Positions 8,140-16,435 are shown, counted from the stretch's first letter. The stretch is 48,637 nt of DNA from Zestomicrobium sp964482405 (GCA_964482405.1 CAYZXH010000007.1:1-48637); one strand, 5' to 3'. Numbers and translations: made by a program. The notes: generated by a model not told the origin, from the letters alone.

Positions 8140-8525
8140 GTAGCGTTGACAGAAAGTTAAGGTTGATAAGGAGTAAGAGGAGAATTAAGTTCTTCAGACA
8201 TCAGTGGTGGAAGTTCTGGAAGTTCGTTAATGACCTAAAGTGGAGGAGGCCTAAGGGCATAGATAACCCGATGCGCCTGAGACTTAAGGGCATGCCTCCA
8301 AGACCTTCGTCAGGGTTCGGGACTCCTAGAGAGATAAGGAGGCTCCACCCCTCAGGTCTGAAACCCGTGGTAGTCCACAACGTTAGAGAACTTGAGTCGC
8401 TGAATCCTGCGGAGGTGATAGTGTACGTGGGTAGGACCGTAGGTAAGCGCAAGAGAGCTGAGATAATCAATAAAGCTAGAGAATTAGGTATTCTGATAGC
8501 GAATGAGGGTGGTGTTAAGCAATGA
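8136..8525 (+). CDS. rpl32e: Ribosomal protein eL32
   Basis: Archaeal/eukaryotic large-subunit protein. The 129 residues contain FFRHQWWKFWKF, WRRPKGIDNPMRLRLKG and the VYVGRTVGKRKRAEIINKA segment, all typical of the family. The start is TTG inside TTGA, overlapping the uL6 stop, and it is followed by an ATGA junction to eL19, so translation is probably coupled. Confidence 0.95.
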   Translation: MSSVDRKLRLIRSKRRIKFFRHQWWKFWKFVNDLKWRRPKGIDNPMRLRLKGMPPRPSSGFGTPREIRRLHPSGLKPVVVHNVRELESLNPAEVIVYVGRTVGKRKRAEIINKARELGILIANEGGVKQ

Positions 8526-8974
8526 GTGATTTAAGACTTCAGAAAAGATTGGCTGCCGAGATCTTGAAGGTCGGTGTGTCTAGGGTTAGAATAGATCCTG
8601 CGAGAAGGGATGAGGTAGAGTCTGCACTAACTAAAGAGGACGTTAGGAAACTGATAGAGAACGGCGTTATTTGGGCTGAGCAAGCTAAGGGTAACTCTAG
8701 AGGTAGGTGGAAGGAGCTCCATGAGAAGAGGAAGAAGGGTCATAGGAGAGGTTACGGGAAGAGGAAGGGTAGCAAGAAGTCTAGGAGTGACGCGGAGAAA
8801 ATATACGTTAACACTGCTAGGAAGCTCAGGAGGTACCTGAGGTGGTTAAGAGATGAGGAGGTAATCGATAGGAAGACGTATAGGGTTTTATACTCGCGTA
8901 TTAAGGGAGGTATGTTCAGAAACCTCTCGGATCTTAAGAGACACTTAACTGAGTTAGGTATAAAGGTGAGGTAA
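8522..8974 (+). CDS. rpl19e: Ribosomal protein eL19
   Basis: Long, highly basic helical protein of the large subunit that contributes an intersubunit bridge. The 150 residues include the lysine/arginine-rich middle (KRKKGHRRGYGKRKGSKKSR) and the RRYLRWLRDEEVIDRKTYR segment expected of the family. The start is ATG in an ATGA overlap with eL32. Confidence 0.95.
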   Translation: MSDLRLQKRLAAEILKVGVSRVRIDPARRDEVESALTKEDVRKLIENGVIWAEQAKGNSRGRWKELHEKRKKGHRRGYGKRKGSKKSRSDAEKIYVNTARKLRRYLRWLRDEEVIDRKTYRVLYSRIKGGMFRNLSDLKRHLTELGIKVR

Positions 8975-8975
8975 G

Positions 8976-9584
8976 GTGGCTCGCGGACCTACGTATAAAG
9001 TCCCTTTCAGGAGGAGGAGAGAGGGCAAGACGAATTACTACAAACGCTACAGGATGATAAAGTCTGGGAGGTCTTTGAGAGCGGTCATAAGAAAAACTAA
9101 CACTCAGACAATCGTTCAGATAATGAAGTTTTCTGTGAACGGTGACGAGACCGTAGTAGGTGTTAGCAGTAAGTCTTTGAGGAAGTATGGGTGGTTAGGG
9201 GATTTAAATAACGTGCCGGCAGCCTACCTGACCGGATTATTAGCAGGTGTCTTAGCGGTCAAGAAGAACGTGAGGGAGGTGATCCCTGACATAGGGCTTC
9301 ATAAAGCGTCTAAGGGTGCTCGCGTGTTCGCGGCGATGAAAGGCTTGTTAGACGCTGGTGTTAATATACCGGTCTCTGAAGAAGTCTTACCTCCTCAAGA
9401 AAGGATAGAAGGTCGTCATATAGCAGAGTACGCTAGGAAGCTCTCTGAAGAAAGTGAAGACCTATTTAAGAGGTATTTCGGGGAGTACGTGAGAAGGGGT
9501 CTTGACCCGCGCGACTTACCTCAGCACTTCAACGAAGTACGCGCTAAGATACTGGGTATTCTTTCTTCAGGTGAGGGAACGTGA
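8976..9584 (+). CDS. rpl18p: Ribosomal protein uL18
   Basis: 5S rRNA-binding protein of the central protuberance, partner of uL5. The 202-residue length is that of archaeal uL18. It has the basic N-terminus (YKVPFRRRREGKTNYYKRYR) and the GLLAGVLAVKKNVREVIPDIGLH and GARVFAAMKGLLDAGVNIP segments. GTG at 8976 follows the eL19 stop by 1 nt, with AAGGTG just upstream. Confidence 0.95.
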   Translation: MARGPTYKVPFRRRREGKTNYYKRYRMIKSGRSLRAVIRKTNTQTIVQIMKFSVNGDETVVGVSSKSLRKYGWLGDLNNVPAAYLTGLLAGVLAVKKNVREVIPDIGLHKASKGARVFAAMKGLLDAGVNIPVSEEVLPPQERIEGRHIAEYARKLSEESEDLFKRYFGEYVRRGLDPRDLPQHFNEVRAKILGILSSGEGT

Positions 9585-10213
9585 GTGAGACATTGAGTGA
9601 GTGGGTTCCGAAGACTAAGCTCGGTAGGATGGTTAAGGAGGGCAGGATACTGAGCATTAAGGAAATATTCGATCAGAACCTCGTCATTAGAGAGCCTGAG
9701 ATAGTTGATTACTTGCTGCCTAACCTTAAGCATGAGGTCCTCGACGTGACGATAGTTCAGAAACAAACCGACGCCGGGGAGGTAAGTAAGTTCAGGGTTG
9801 TCGTGGTGGTGGGTAATTTTGACGGATACGTGGGCTTAGGGATTGGTAAGGCCAAGCAGATAAGGCAGGCGATAGATAAAGCGATTAGGGAAGCTAAGCT
9901 CAACATAACGCCTGTGAGGAGAGGTTGCGGGAGCTGGGTATGTTCTTGCACGGACCCTCACAGCGTACCCTTCAGGACTGAAGGCAAGAGCGGGTCTGTC
10001 AGGATAACGCTAGTTCCCGCCCCGAAAGGCACCGGACTCGTGGCGGGCGACGTAGCCAAGGTTGTTTTAAGGTATGCTGGGATAAACGACGTGTGGACTT
10101 GGTCTAAAGGCGAGACGAGAACCACTATAAACTTCGCTTACGCAGCTTTCGACGCTTTAAGAAAGACCTATAAGTTCGTAACCTCATATGACTGGGCTAG
10201 GGGTAGTTCTTGA
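9581..10213 (+). CDS. rps5p: Ribosomal protein uS5
   Basis: Small-subunit protein at the mRNA entrance and a decoding-fidelity element. The 210 residues include the double-stranded-RNA-binding-like N-domain with VVVVGNFDGYVGLGIGKAK and the C-terminal SVPFRTEGKSGSVRITLVPAPKGTGL region. GTG start in a GTGA overlap with uL18; the 3' end overlaps uL30. Confidence 0.96.
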   Translation: MSETLSEWVPKTKLGRMVKEGRILSIKEIFDQNLVIREPEIVDYLLPNLKHEVLDVTIVQKQTDAGEVSKFRVVVVVGNFDGYVGLGIGKAKQIRQAIDKAIREAKLNITPVRRGCGSWVCSCTDPHSVPFRTEGKSGSVRITLVPAPKGTGLVAGDVAKVVLRYAGINDVWTWSKGETRTTINFAYAAFDALRKTYKFVTSYDWARGSS

Positions 10214-10686
10214 TGAGTACGCTCTACGCTATAATCAGGTTGAGAGGTCTTAGCGGGGTTCCTCCAGAAGTCGCTGAGACTCTTAGGAAGCTTAGGCTGA
10301 CCAGGAAGTACGCCGCAGTAATCTACCCTAAGAGCTCATCTATTGATGGAATGCTAGCGGTAGTGAAGGACTGGGTTACGTGGGGGGAAGTAAGCGAGGA
10401 AACCCTCAAGGAATTACTGATGAAGCGTGGCAGGCTAGTAGGGAATAAGCCGCTGACTGAGGAAGTTATTAAGGAGAAGTTCAACATGAGCTTCGACGAA
10501 TTCGTGAAAGCTCTGATGGAGGGTAAACTACACCTACATAAGCTCGATAAAATAATAAAGCCTGTGTTCAGACTCCATCCACCTAAGGGCGGCTTTAAGA
10601 GAAGTACCAGGAAACCCATAGGTAGTGACGGGGAGCTAGGGTATAGAGGGGCTGAAATAAATAAGCTCTTAATGAGGATGATGTAG
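10213..10686 (+). CDS. rpl30p: Ribosomal protein uL30
   Basis: Large-subunit protein of the archaeal long form. It has the N-terminal L30 core (LYAIIRLRGLSGVPPEVAET) and an archaeal/eukaryotic C-terminal extension ending in HPPKGGFKRSTRKPIGSDG. ATG at 10213 overlaps the uS5 stop as TGATG and gives 157 residues. It precedes uL15, as in other archaeal spc clusters. Confidence 0.95.
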   Translation: MSTLYAIIRLRGLSGVPPEVAETLRKLRLTRKYAAVIYPKSSSIDGMLAVVKDWVTWGEVSEETLKELLMKRGRLVGNKPLTEEVIKEKFNMSFDEFVKALMEGKLHLHKLDKIIKPVFRLHPPKGGFKRSTRKPIGSDGELGYRGAEINKLLMRMM

Positions 10687-10690
10687 TTAG

Positions 10691-11161
10691 GTGGTAGCGG
10701 TGGTGGTAAGGAAAGAGAAGAAGAGTAGGAAGATGAGGGGTAGTAGGACGCACGGCTACGGGAGGGTAGGTCAGCACAGGAAAGCCGGTAGCAGGGGCGG
10801 TAGAGGGGCTGCGGGCCTACATAAACATAAATGGACCTGGGTCGTTAAATACCACCCTGACTGGTTCGGCAAACACGGCTTCAAGAACCCTAACCCAACA
10901 ATAAAGAAGGACGAGATTAGAGCCATCAACCTCAGAGAACTTTCAGAGAGGGTAGAAGAATTACTTCAAAGGAATCTACTTAAGATAGAAAACGAATTGA
11001 TAGTAGTTAATTTAGAGGAGCTAGGATATAATAAATTACTTGGTGAGGGAAGCATAACTAAGCCTATGAAAATACTAGTCCCGAGAGCTACTAGAACAGC
11101 TGTAGAGAAGGTTAAGGAAGCCGGCGGGGAAGTAGTAATTACTTCACGACAAACCCAATGA
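10691..11161 (+). CDS. rpl15p: Ribosomal protein uL15
   Basis: Late-assembly large-subunit protein with a long glycine/arginine-rich N-terminal extension that threads into 23S rRNA. The sequence shows RGSRTHGYGRVGQHRKAGSR, then the globular part with PRATRTAVEKVKEAGGEVVI. The first of several GTG codons gives 156 residues. GTG at 10700 or 10703 is better spaced from TAGGTGG and would match the usual MVVR-like start. It is the last gene before the secY promoter. Confidence 0.94.
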   Translation: MVAVVVRKEKKSRKMRGSRTHGYGRVGQHRKAGSRGGRGAAGLHKHKWTWVVKYHPDWFGKHGFKNPNPTIKKDEIRAINLRELSERVEELLQRNLLKIENELIVVNLEELGYNKLLGEGSITKPMKILVPRATRTAVEKVKEAGGEVVITSRQTQ

Positions 11162-11222
11162 CTTCATCCCCACTCCAGAGAGCCAGGCTTTTAATTGTGA
11201 ATCTTCTTAGGAATTGTTAAAG

Positions 11223-11230
11223 CTTTATAA
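11223..11230 (+). promoter_or_regulatory. TATA box upstream of secY
   Basis: CTTTATAA lies about 35 nt before the secY GTG, so a transcript would begin near 11253 with a very short leader. It suggests secY and the following genes are transcribed separately from the ribosomal run, or in addition to read-through. Confidence 0.5.
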
Positions 11231-11261
11231 CTTTCAGGTTTTTAGTCATTAGGGATAGATA

Positions 11262-12656
11262 GTGGGCGCGCTGTCCTGGCTGGCTAAGCTCGGTGAGTAT
11301 GTTCCTTCAACGCCCAGGCCCGCGAGAAAGCCTGAGCTAGGTAAGAGACTCCTATACACTTTCCTCGTCCTCTTGACCTTCTATATCATGTCTTCTACTT
11401 ACGCGTTCCCTCTGTCCGCGTACCCGAATCTTCAGGGCGTACAGTTACCGACCCTTATAAACGTCATATTCGCTTCGCAGAGCGGTTCTTTGACGCAGTT
11501 AGGTATAGGCCCGTTAGTAACGGCTGGCTTAATCATACAGATACTCGTTGGAGCTAAGCTCATAGAATTGGACTTAACGGACCCTGAGGACAGGAAATTG
11601 TTCACGCAAAGTCAGAAAGGCTTGGCACTCTTAATAGCTGTTGTGGAAGGTCTTGGGTTCGCGCTTTACTACAGATTGAACGTGTTTCTTACGGTAGCGC
11701 TCTTTCTGCAGTTCTTAGCCGGTGCTCTAATACTGATAGTTTTGGATGAGGCTATGCAGAAGGGATACGGCATAGGCTCCGGTGTTAGTTTATTCATCCT
11801 TGCAGGGATCGCCAGGACTATCCTATGGTCTATGTTCGCTCCCGTAACGATTTCGGGAACCGATCAGTACTACGGTATAATACCCTACCTAGTGAGCGTT
11901 TTTCAAGGAAGGGCCTTGGACGTGAATAGGTTGGTGTTCGGTATTGTAGTGACCAGCTCCGGAAATCTTACCGCGCCGTCTTTAGTAGGTCTTGTATCGC
12001 TTTTCGTTCTAGTCATTGTCATAGTATACCTACAGGACATGAAAGTTAATATCCCGATAACATCGCATAGAATGCCCGGCGTTAAGTCCGGTATGCCTCT
12101 CCAATTCCTCTACGTGAGTAACATACCCATATTGCTGGTAGGTATCCTCTTCTCTGATTTGATACTCTTCTACAGACTCGCTTCTTCATACTTTTCCGGG
12201 GTTCCGTGGCTGATCGAGGCATTCGGAACTGCGGTTCATTACTTGAATCCTCCCTCATCAATACTTGAAATAATCGTTGACCCTGTCAGGGTTAGTGTGT
12301 ACTCTATCCTACTCATAGTGTTGGCAGTGCTTTTCGGGCTTATGTGGGTTGAGGTAGCCGGGCTTAACCCCTCCGCGCAAGCGGAGAACTTGGTTAAGTC
12401 CGGCTTACTAATACCTGGACATAGGAGTAATCCTAAAGCTTTCGAGACCGTCTTATCGAAGTACATATACCCGCTAGCCATCCTTAGCTCAATAATAGTA
12501 GCCTCAATAACTTTAGTTGCCGACATATTCGGTGTTTTCAGTTCTGGGATGGGGATTTTGCTCGCTGTCGGCATACTGCAGCAATTCTACGCCCAAATAA
12601 CTTACGAGAGAGCTCTGGAGGCGTACCCGTTACTTAAGAGGCTACTGGGTGAGTAG
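11262..12656 (+). CDS. secY: Preprotein translocase subunit SecY (Sec61 alpha)
   Basis: The protein-conducting channel of the Sec translocon in the cytoplasmic membrane, working with SecE and Sec61-beta. The 464-residue protein has about ten hydrophobic helices. It shows the plug-region start with FPLSAYPN, the SGSLTQLGIGPLVTAG segment and a basic cytoplasmic loop (SHRMPGVKSGMPLQFLYVSN) between helices 6 and 7. GTG start. It stands after uL15 in the archaeal order and overlaps or abuts adenylate kinase. Confidence 0.96.
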   Translation: MGALSWLAKLGEYVPSTPRPARKPELGKRLLYTFLVLLTFYIMSSTYAFPLSAYPNLQGVQLPTLINVIFASQSGSLTQLGIGPLVTAGLIIQILVGAKLIELDLTDPEDRKLFTQSQKGLALLIAVVEGLGFALYYRLNVFLTVALFLQFLAGALILIVLDEAMQKGYGIGSGVSLFILAGIARTILWSMFAPVTISGTDQYYGIIPYLVSVFQGRALDVNRLVFGIVVTSSGNLTAPSLVGLVSLFVLVIVIVYLQDMKVNIPITSHRMPGVKSGMPLQFLYVSNIPILLVGILFSDLILFYRLASSYFSGVPWLIEAFGTAVHYLNPPSSILEIIVDPVRVSVYSILLIVLAVLFGLMWVEVAGLNPSAQAENLVKSGLLIPGHRSNPKAFETVLSKYIYPLAILSSIIVASITLVADIFGVFSSGMGILLAVGILQQFYAQITYERALEAYPLLKRLLGE

Positions 12657-12657
12657 G

Positions 12658-13278
12658 GTGGCTCGTAAGCTGAGGGTAGTCATTGTAGTTGGGGTTGCCG
12701 GGGTCGGTAAATCCACGGTTCTCTCACACGCTAAGAGTATTTTAGGTGGTGAGGGGTACGCTGTCGAGATACTTAATTACGGGGACTTCATGCTGAAGTA
12801 CGTAGTAGAGAAAGGGATATGTAAGAGCAGAGACGAGATACGGAGTCTCCCACTAAGCGAGCAGAGGAGTGTTCAGTCGTTAGTAGCTAGGGAGATGAGG
12901 AACTACATAGATTCACTCACACTTAAGTACCCTGAAAAAGACGTCGTGGTTTTCGTAGATACTCACGCAGTCATAAAGACGGCCACAGGTTTCTGGCCCG
13001 GCCTACCAGAATACGTTATTAAGGAGTTGAAACCAGATACAATAGTGGTTGTTGAGGCAGATCCTCAATCAATAGTTCAGAGACAAAGTAAAGACCTAAG
13101 TAGGTACAGGGGAGACTACAGCGACGTAGAGCTGGTTAAGGAAGTAATGAACTTTATAAGGATGTTTTCAGTAGCTAGCGCTACGTTAGTTGGCGCGTCC
13201 GTGAGTATCATAAGGAACGAGGAGGGCAGAGCTTACGAGGCAGGTAAGTCCTTAGCTGAGTTGGTTAAGGGGTTGTGA
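12658..13278 (+). CDS. adkA: Adenylate kinase, archaeal type
   Basis: Interconverts ATP + AMP and two ADP. Archaeal AdkA is a short trimeric enzyme unrelated in detail to the bacterial one. The sequence has a P-loop GVAGVGKSTVL near the N-terminus, a VFVDTHAVIKTATGFWPGLP segment and the QRQSKDLSRYRGDYSD stretch of the AMP/lid region. GTG at 12658 follows the secY stop by 1 nt; GTG at 12649 would add three residues and overlap secY. The location after secY is the usual archaeal one. Confidence 0.92.
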   Translation: MARKLRVVIVVGVAGVGKSTVLSHAKSILGGEGYAVEILNYGDFMLKYVVEKGICKSRDEIRSLPLSEQRSVQSLVAREMRNYIDSLTLKYPEKDVVVFVDTHAVIKTATGFWPGLPEYVIKELKPDTIVVVEADPQSIVQRQSKDLSRYRGDYSDVELVKEVMNFIRMFSVASATLVGASVSIIRNEEGRAYEAGKSLAELVKGL

Positions 13279-13754
13279 AAGAGATGATCACGTTACTGTA
13301 CGTTATGAGCGTGATAGTAGCGATGCTTCCCTGGTCTTACTTAGTTGGTTGGTTAGGGTTAAGCAAGTTCAGGATACTCGACATATCTAAGGAGTTGAGA
13401 AATATCGAGAAAGAGTATAGGACGTTAAACCCGCAGGAAAAGAAGGCTAAGATTTTGGAGGAGAGGGCTTCGAGACTGAGGAAGAGGTTAAGTAACTTCT
13501 TCATAGTTAACCTACTCGCGTTATGGGGTGGGGTTTTCGCCTCAATGCTTATATCGGAATATATGTACGTGTTCTTCGTCCTAACCTACGGCGGGGGTAA
13601 GCCAATACCATCGCCTCTCGGCCTGCCCGTAATCTCCAGCTCAAGCGGTTCCTTCAACGAGTTATTCCTGTTTTTAGCTACCCTCATAGGGTATCAAGTA
13701 CTGCATAATAGGATTGCGGGCATAGATCTGTTAAGAACTCAAACAACTCCTTAA
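13275..13754 (+). CDS. DUF106 membrane protein (EMC3/YidC-Oxa1-like insertase)
   Basis: A 159-residue integral membrane protein with a hydrophobic N-terminal helix, then a charged coiled-coil segment (about residues 40-75, KELRNIEKEYRTLNPQEKKA and on), then two more hydrophobic helices. This layout is that of archaeal DUF106 proteins, which are related to EMC3, TMCO1 and YidC and are thought to assist membrane-protein insertion at the ribosome. Its place after secY and adkA is characteristic. The GTG start overlaps adkA (GTGA). Biochemical role is inferred from family. Confidence 0.85.
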   Translation: MKEMITLLYVMSVIVAMLPWSYLVGWLGLSKFRILDISKELRNIEKEYRTLNPQEKKAKILEERASRLRKRLSNFFIVNLLALWGGVFASMLISEYMYVFFVLTYGGGKPIPSPLGLPVISSSSGSFNELFLFLATLIGYQVLHNRIAGIDLLRTQTTP

Positions 13755-13768
13755 GCACGAAAGCAAAA

Positions 13769-13777
13769 CTTTTTAAC
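13769..13777 (+). promoter_or_regulatory. TATA box upstream of eL34
   Basis: CTTTTTAAC about 26 nt before position 13799. A start there makes the in-frame ATG at 13808 the first usable start codon on a very short leader. Confidence 0.5.
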
Positions 13778-13807
13778 CAATATGTAGTAACGTCTTGGTT
13801 GAGGTGT

Positions 13808-14074
13808 ATGTCAGGAGCTTCGGTGAAGTCTAGGTCTCTTAAGAGGGTTTGGAGACGCACACCAGGCGGTAGGACGGTGATTCATTATAGGAGGTCTAGG
13901 CTCGGCGTAGCCGTGTGCGGGGTTTGCGGTAGTAGGTTGGGAGGGGTGCCTACGTCCAGCAAGGTTTTAAGAAAGATAGCTAAGTCTTCTAAGAGGCCTG
14001 AGAGACTCTTCGGCGGGGTGCTTTGCCCTTCTTGCTTGTCGCTAGCTCTGAAACTTTCTGTTAGAAGCTCTTAG
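13808..14074 (+). CDS. rpl34e: Ribosomal protein eL34
   Basis: Archaeal/eukaryotic large-subunit protein with a zinc ribbon. The 88 residues contain SRSLKRVWRRTPGGRTVIHY and the two cysteine pairs CGVCG and CPSC that bind zinc. The ATG at 13808 gives the family-typical N-terminus; a TTG at 13799 in the same frame would add three residues but coincides with the predicted transcription start. Followed 11 nt later by cmk. Confidence 0.93.
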   Translation: MSGASVKSRSLKRVWRRTPGGRTVIHYRRSRLGVAVCGVCGSRLGGVPTSSKVLRKIAKSSKRPERLFGGVLCPSCLSLALKLSVRSS

Positions 14075-14085
14075 GGGAATTCTTA

Positions 14086-14658
14086 TTGAGTAGTTGTTCT
14101 TGTAAGTTGGTCATAGCGGTTAGCGGGATGCCGGGAAGCGGGAAATCTACTCTGGCTAGGAAGATAGCTGAGTGGCTTGGTTTAAGGTTGGTTTCAGCTG
14201 GTAGCTTGTTTAGGGATCTAGCCGCTCGAAGAGGGCTGACGTTAAGTGAGTTATCAAGGCTTGCTGAGGAGGATCCGTCAATAGATAAGATGATTGACGG
14301 GATGTCTTTAAATGAAGCTAGTAAGGGGTGTGTGGTCGTCGACGCGCACATAGCTGGGTGGATACTTAAAAACGTTGCTCATGTCAGAATATACCTTACA
14401 GCACCTGAGGAGGTGAGGGCTAGAAGAATAGCTGAGAGAGATAATAAGAGTTATGAGGACGCTTTAAGAGAGCTGAGGTTGAGGGAGGAATCGGAAGGGA
14501 GGAGATTCAAGATATACTACAACATAGACATCAAAGACTTAGGTGATTTCGACCTAGTAATAAACACCTCAAGCTTTAACGCGGAGGAAGTTTTTGAAAT
14601 AGCTAAGAAAGCGATTGAGTTAAAACTAAAGACCACAAACCAATGTGAAAGTAACTAA
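14086..14658 (+). CDS. cmk: Cytidylate kinase, archaeal type
   Basis: Phosphorylates CMP and dCMP with ATP in pyrimidine nucleotide recycling. The 190-residue protein has a P-loop GMPGSGKST near residue 15, the substrate region with SAGSLFRDLAARRG, VVVDAHIAGW and an Arg-rich lid (EEVRARRIAERDNKSYEDAL). The length equals archaeal CMKs, which are shorter than bacterial ones. TTG start. The order eL34-cmk-eL14-cbf5 is conserved in Crenarchaeota. Confidence 0.93.
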   Translation: MSSCSCKLVIAVSGMPGSGKSTLARKIAEWLGLRLVSAGSLFRDLAARRGLTLSELSRLAEEDPSIDKMIDGMSLNEASKGCVVVDAHIAGWILKNVAHVRIYLTAPEEVRARRIAERDNKSYEDALRELRLREESEGRRFKIYYNIDIKDLGDFDLVINTSSFNAEEVFEIAKKAIELKLKTTNQCESN

Positions 14659-14671
14659 GAAGTTTTTCTTC
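14659..14671 (+). terminator. Possible terminator after cmk
   Basis: GAAG-TTTTT-CTTC directly after the cmk stop combines a small inverted repeat with a T5 tract on the coding strand, the pattern that stops archaeal RNA polymerase. The next gene, eL14, has its own TATA box, which supports the break. Confidence 0.35.
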
Positions 14672-14729
14672 ACGTGGCGAGCAAGTTATGGCTACTTTGC
14701 TTAATTCCCTCAAATCCCCGATAACAAAT

Positions 14730-14739
14730 ACTTAAAAAG
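14730..14739 (+). promoter_or_regulatory. TATA box upstream of eL14
   Basis: ACTTAAAAAG, about 50 nt before the likely eL14 start. Transcription near 14760 leaves a leader with the GGGGTGG ribosome-binding stretch at 14771-14777. Confidence 0.5.
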
Positions 14740-14782
14740 GGTTTCTAGTAATTCTATAGGCTCTAAGGTAGGGGTGGTTGAC

Positions 14783-15106
14783 GTGCCAGCTATAGAGATT
14801 GGCAGGATATGCGTGAAGCTACGTGGTAGGGAGGCTGGGAGGAAGTGTGTTATAGTTGATATAATTGACGAAAACTTTGTTTTGGTTACGGGTCCTAAGA
14901 GTCTCTCGGGCGTTAAGCGCAGGAAGGTTAACGTGAATCACATAGAGCCCACGGATAAGAAAATAAACATCAAGAATAACGCTATAGACGAGGAAGTCTT
15001 GCAAGCTCTAAGAGATAGCGGTTTAGAGGATTATATGAGGGAGCGAGTAAAGATAACTCCTAAGGAGTTAATTTACGTGAAGAGTCAAGCAACCATAGCT
15101 AAGTAA
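14783..15106 (+). CDS. rpl14e: Ribosomal protein eL14
   Basis: Archaeal/eukaryotic large-subunit protein with a KOW-like beta barrel. The sequence shows IEIGRICVKLRGREAGRKCV, the FVLVTGPKSLSGVKRRKVNV segment and NHIEPT. GTG at 14783 gives MPAIEIGRIC, matching the usual N-terminus, and sits 5 nt after GGGGTGG. GTG at 14774 would add three residues. Confidence 0.93.
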   Translation: MPAIEIGRICVKLRGREAGRKCVIVDIIDENFVLVTGPKSLSGVKRRKVNVNHIEPTDKKINIKNNAIDEEVLQALRDSGLEDYMRERVKITPKELIYVKSQATIAK

Positions 15107-15163
15107 ATTTTCACTAAGATTTGCTAGCATTTTGATTAATTTCCTTCTTTAGCATAGGAGTTA

Positions 15164-16244
15164 ATGGGTGAGAAATTGCTTAAGGGTGTTGAGTTCGTTA
15201 AGAAGCTAGATGAGTTTGCAAGTCTTGAGAGATCCTATATCCTGGTTAGAGAATTCCCTACTAGTGGTGAGTACGGCAAATTTCCTGAAGAGAGGTCTAT
15301 AGAAGAACTGCTTAAGTTCGGGGTAATAAACCTGGATAAGCCTCCGGGACCTACGAGCCACGAGGTTGTTGCTTGGGTTAAGGAAATCCTCGGCGTGAGT
15401 AAGGCAGGTCATGGCGGCACCCTAGAGTCCCCAACCTATGATGTTAGGTTGGGGACGGGGATATCCGAAAGTGACCGGGGTACTTCCAGTCGCTTTAGGG
15501 GATGCCGTGAAGTTGATCGGATTCTTGATGCAGTCAAGCAAGGAGTACGTTACGATCATGCAGCTTCACAAGGAAGTCGCTTTCGACACTTTGAAAGAAG
15601 TTGTGGGATTGTTTAAGGGCAAGATATATCAGAAGCCTCCAGTAAGGTCTTCAGTTAAGAGAGCTCTGAGGGTGAGGGAAATACTAGACATAGAGATCTT
15701 AGAGTATGAGTACCCGTACGTACTACTCAGAGTAGACTGCGAGCACGGAACGTACGTACGTAAGCTAATACACGATATAGGAGACATATTGGGTGTTGGA
15801 GCTCACATGCGTGAGTTGAGGAGGATTAGAACAGGGCCCTTCAAAGAGGACTCTAGTTTAATCAAGATGCAAGAATTATCAGAATACGCTTACTTATGGC
15901 GCAATAAGGGTGATCCAAGCTTCTTGAGGAAGGCTATTAAGCCGGGGGAATACATAGTTTCACACCTACCTAAGGTGATAGTAAACGACGTGGCCGTCAG
16001 TGCGGTTACGCACGGGGCAGACTTAACAGTACCCGGTATTTCAGTAATTCATGAGAAAATCAGGAAGGGAGATTCAATAGCCATATTCTCGTTGAAGGGG
16101 GAACTAGTTGCGGTAGGTATAGCTCAAATGCATACAGAGGAAGTGCTTCAAACACGGAGAGGGGTGTTCGCGAAGACCCAGAGGGTAGTCATGAGCAGAG
16201 AAACATATCCACCGCTCTGGAAAAAACGCCGTGGGTCCAGTTAA
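15164..16244 (+). CDS. cbf5: Cbf5 / archaeal TruB pseudouridine synthase, interrupted by an intron
   Basis: Catalytic subunit of H/ACA RNPs, making pseudouridine in rRNA guided by RNA and in tRNA at U55. Exon 1 (15164-15425) encodes up to AGHGGTL. Exon 2 (15463-16244) starts with the rest of the catalytic Asp codon and continues PKVTGVLPVALGDAVKLI. Read straight through, the frame is lost after GTLE. Removing 37 nt restores 347 residues, a normal crenarchaeal length, with Asp88 catalytic. The C-terminal part contains the PUA domain (about residues 250-330, KVIVNDVAVSAVTHGADLTV). Introns at this region of cbf5 are known in Crenarchaeota, so this is an active gene, not a pseudogene. Confidence 0.95.
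15426..15462 (+). other. 37-nt archaeal mRNA intron with bulge-helix-bulge motif
   Basis: The intron contains a perfect 12-bp hairpin (15427-15438 with 15445-15456, loop TGATGT). Around it a BHB fits: central helix CCCT (15420-15423) with GGGG (15457-15460, three G-C and one G-U), 3-nt bulges AGA (15424-15426) and ATA (15461-15463), and cuts after the second base of each bulge. This joins G|AT into the GAT codon of the catalytic Asp. A cut one base later at both ends gives the same mRNA. Splicing would need the tRNA endonuclease and RtcB. Confidence 0.9.
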
Positions 16245-16306
16245 TAGAGAGTGAAGCCGGGTTATCCTAAGTCATCCTAAGCACTGCTTGATTGTTAGTG
16301 TGAGAG

Positions 16307-16390
16307 CGCCGGGGGCGGGATTCGAACCCGCGTGGGCGCGAAGCCCACTGGCTCTCCAGGCCAGCCCCTTGACCGCTCGGGCACCCCGGC
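16307..16390 (-). tRNA. tRNA-Ser (anticodon GGA)
   Basis: On the minus strand the acceptor GCCGGGG (from 16390) pairs with CCCCGGC, followed by discriminator G. The anticodon stem CTGGC/GCCAG holds loop CTGGAGA with anticodon GGA. There is a long variable arm (TGGGC-TTCGC-GCCCA) as in class II serine tRNAs. The T arm is GCGGG-TTCGAAT-CCCGC. Length is 84 nt, with no intron. CCA is not encoded. It reads UCC and UCU codons. It lies at the border between cbf5 and the non-ribosomal block. Confidence 0.96.
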
Positions 16391-16403
16391 TATGAGGTAA
16401 CCT

Positions 16404-16415
16404 CACATTAATGTG
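16404..16415. repeat. Palindrome CACATTAATGTG at the tRNA-Ser start region
   Basis: A perfect 12-bp palindrome, directly beside an imperfect one (GAGGTAACCTC, 16394-16404). Both lie between the TATA box and the tRNA 5' end. They may be a chance result of AT-rich leader sequence or a regulatory site. Confidence 0.3.
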
Positions 16416-16423
16416 TAGTAAAC

Positions 16424-16435
16424 GAAAATATAAAT
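16424..16435 (-). promoter_or_regulatory. Promoter of tRNA-Ser
   Basis: On the minus strand this reads ATTTATATTTTC, a strong box A. A transcription start about 25 nt downstream (near 16404) gives a short 5' leader of about 14 nt before the mature tRNA, to be removed by RNase P. Confidence 0.6.

Noticed and set aside
15164..16244. cbf5 as a frameshifted pseudogene or two separate genes
   Set aside because: The break coincides with a bulge-helix-bulge element, and removing 37 nt restores both the frame and the GTLDPKVTG motif, as expected for a known class of archaeal mRNA intron.
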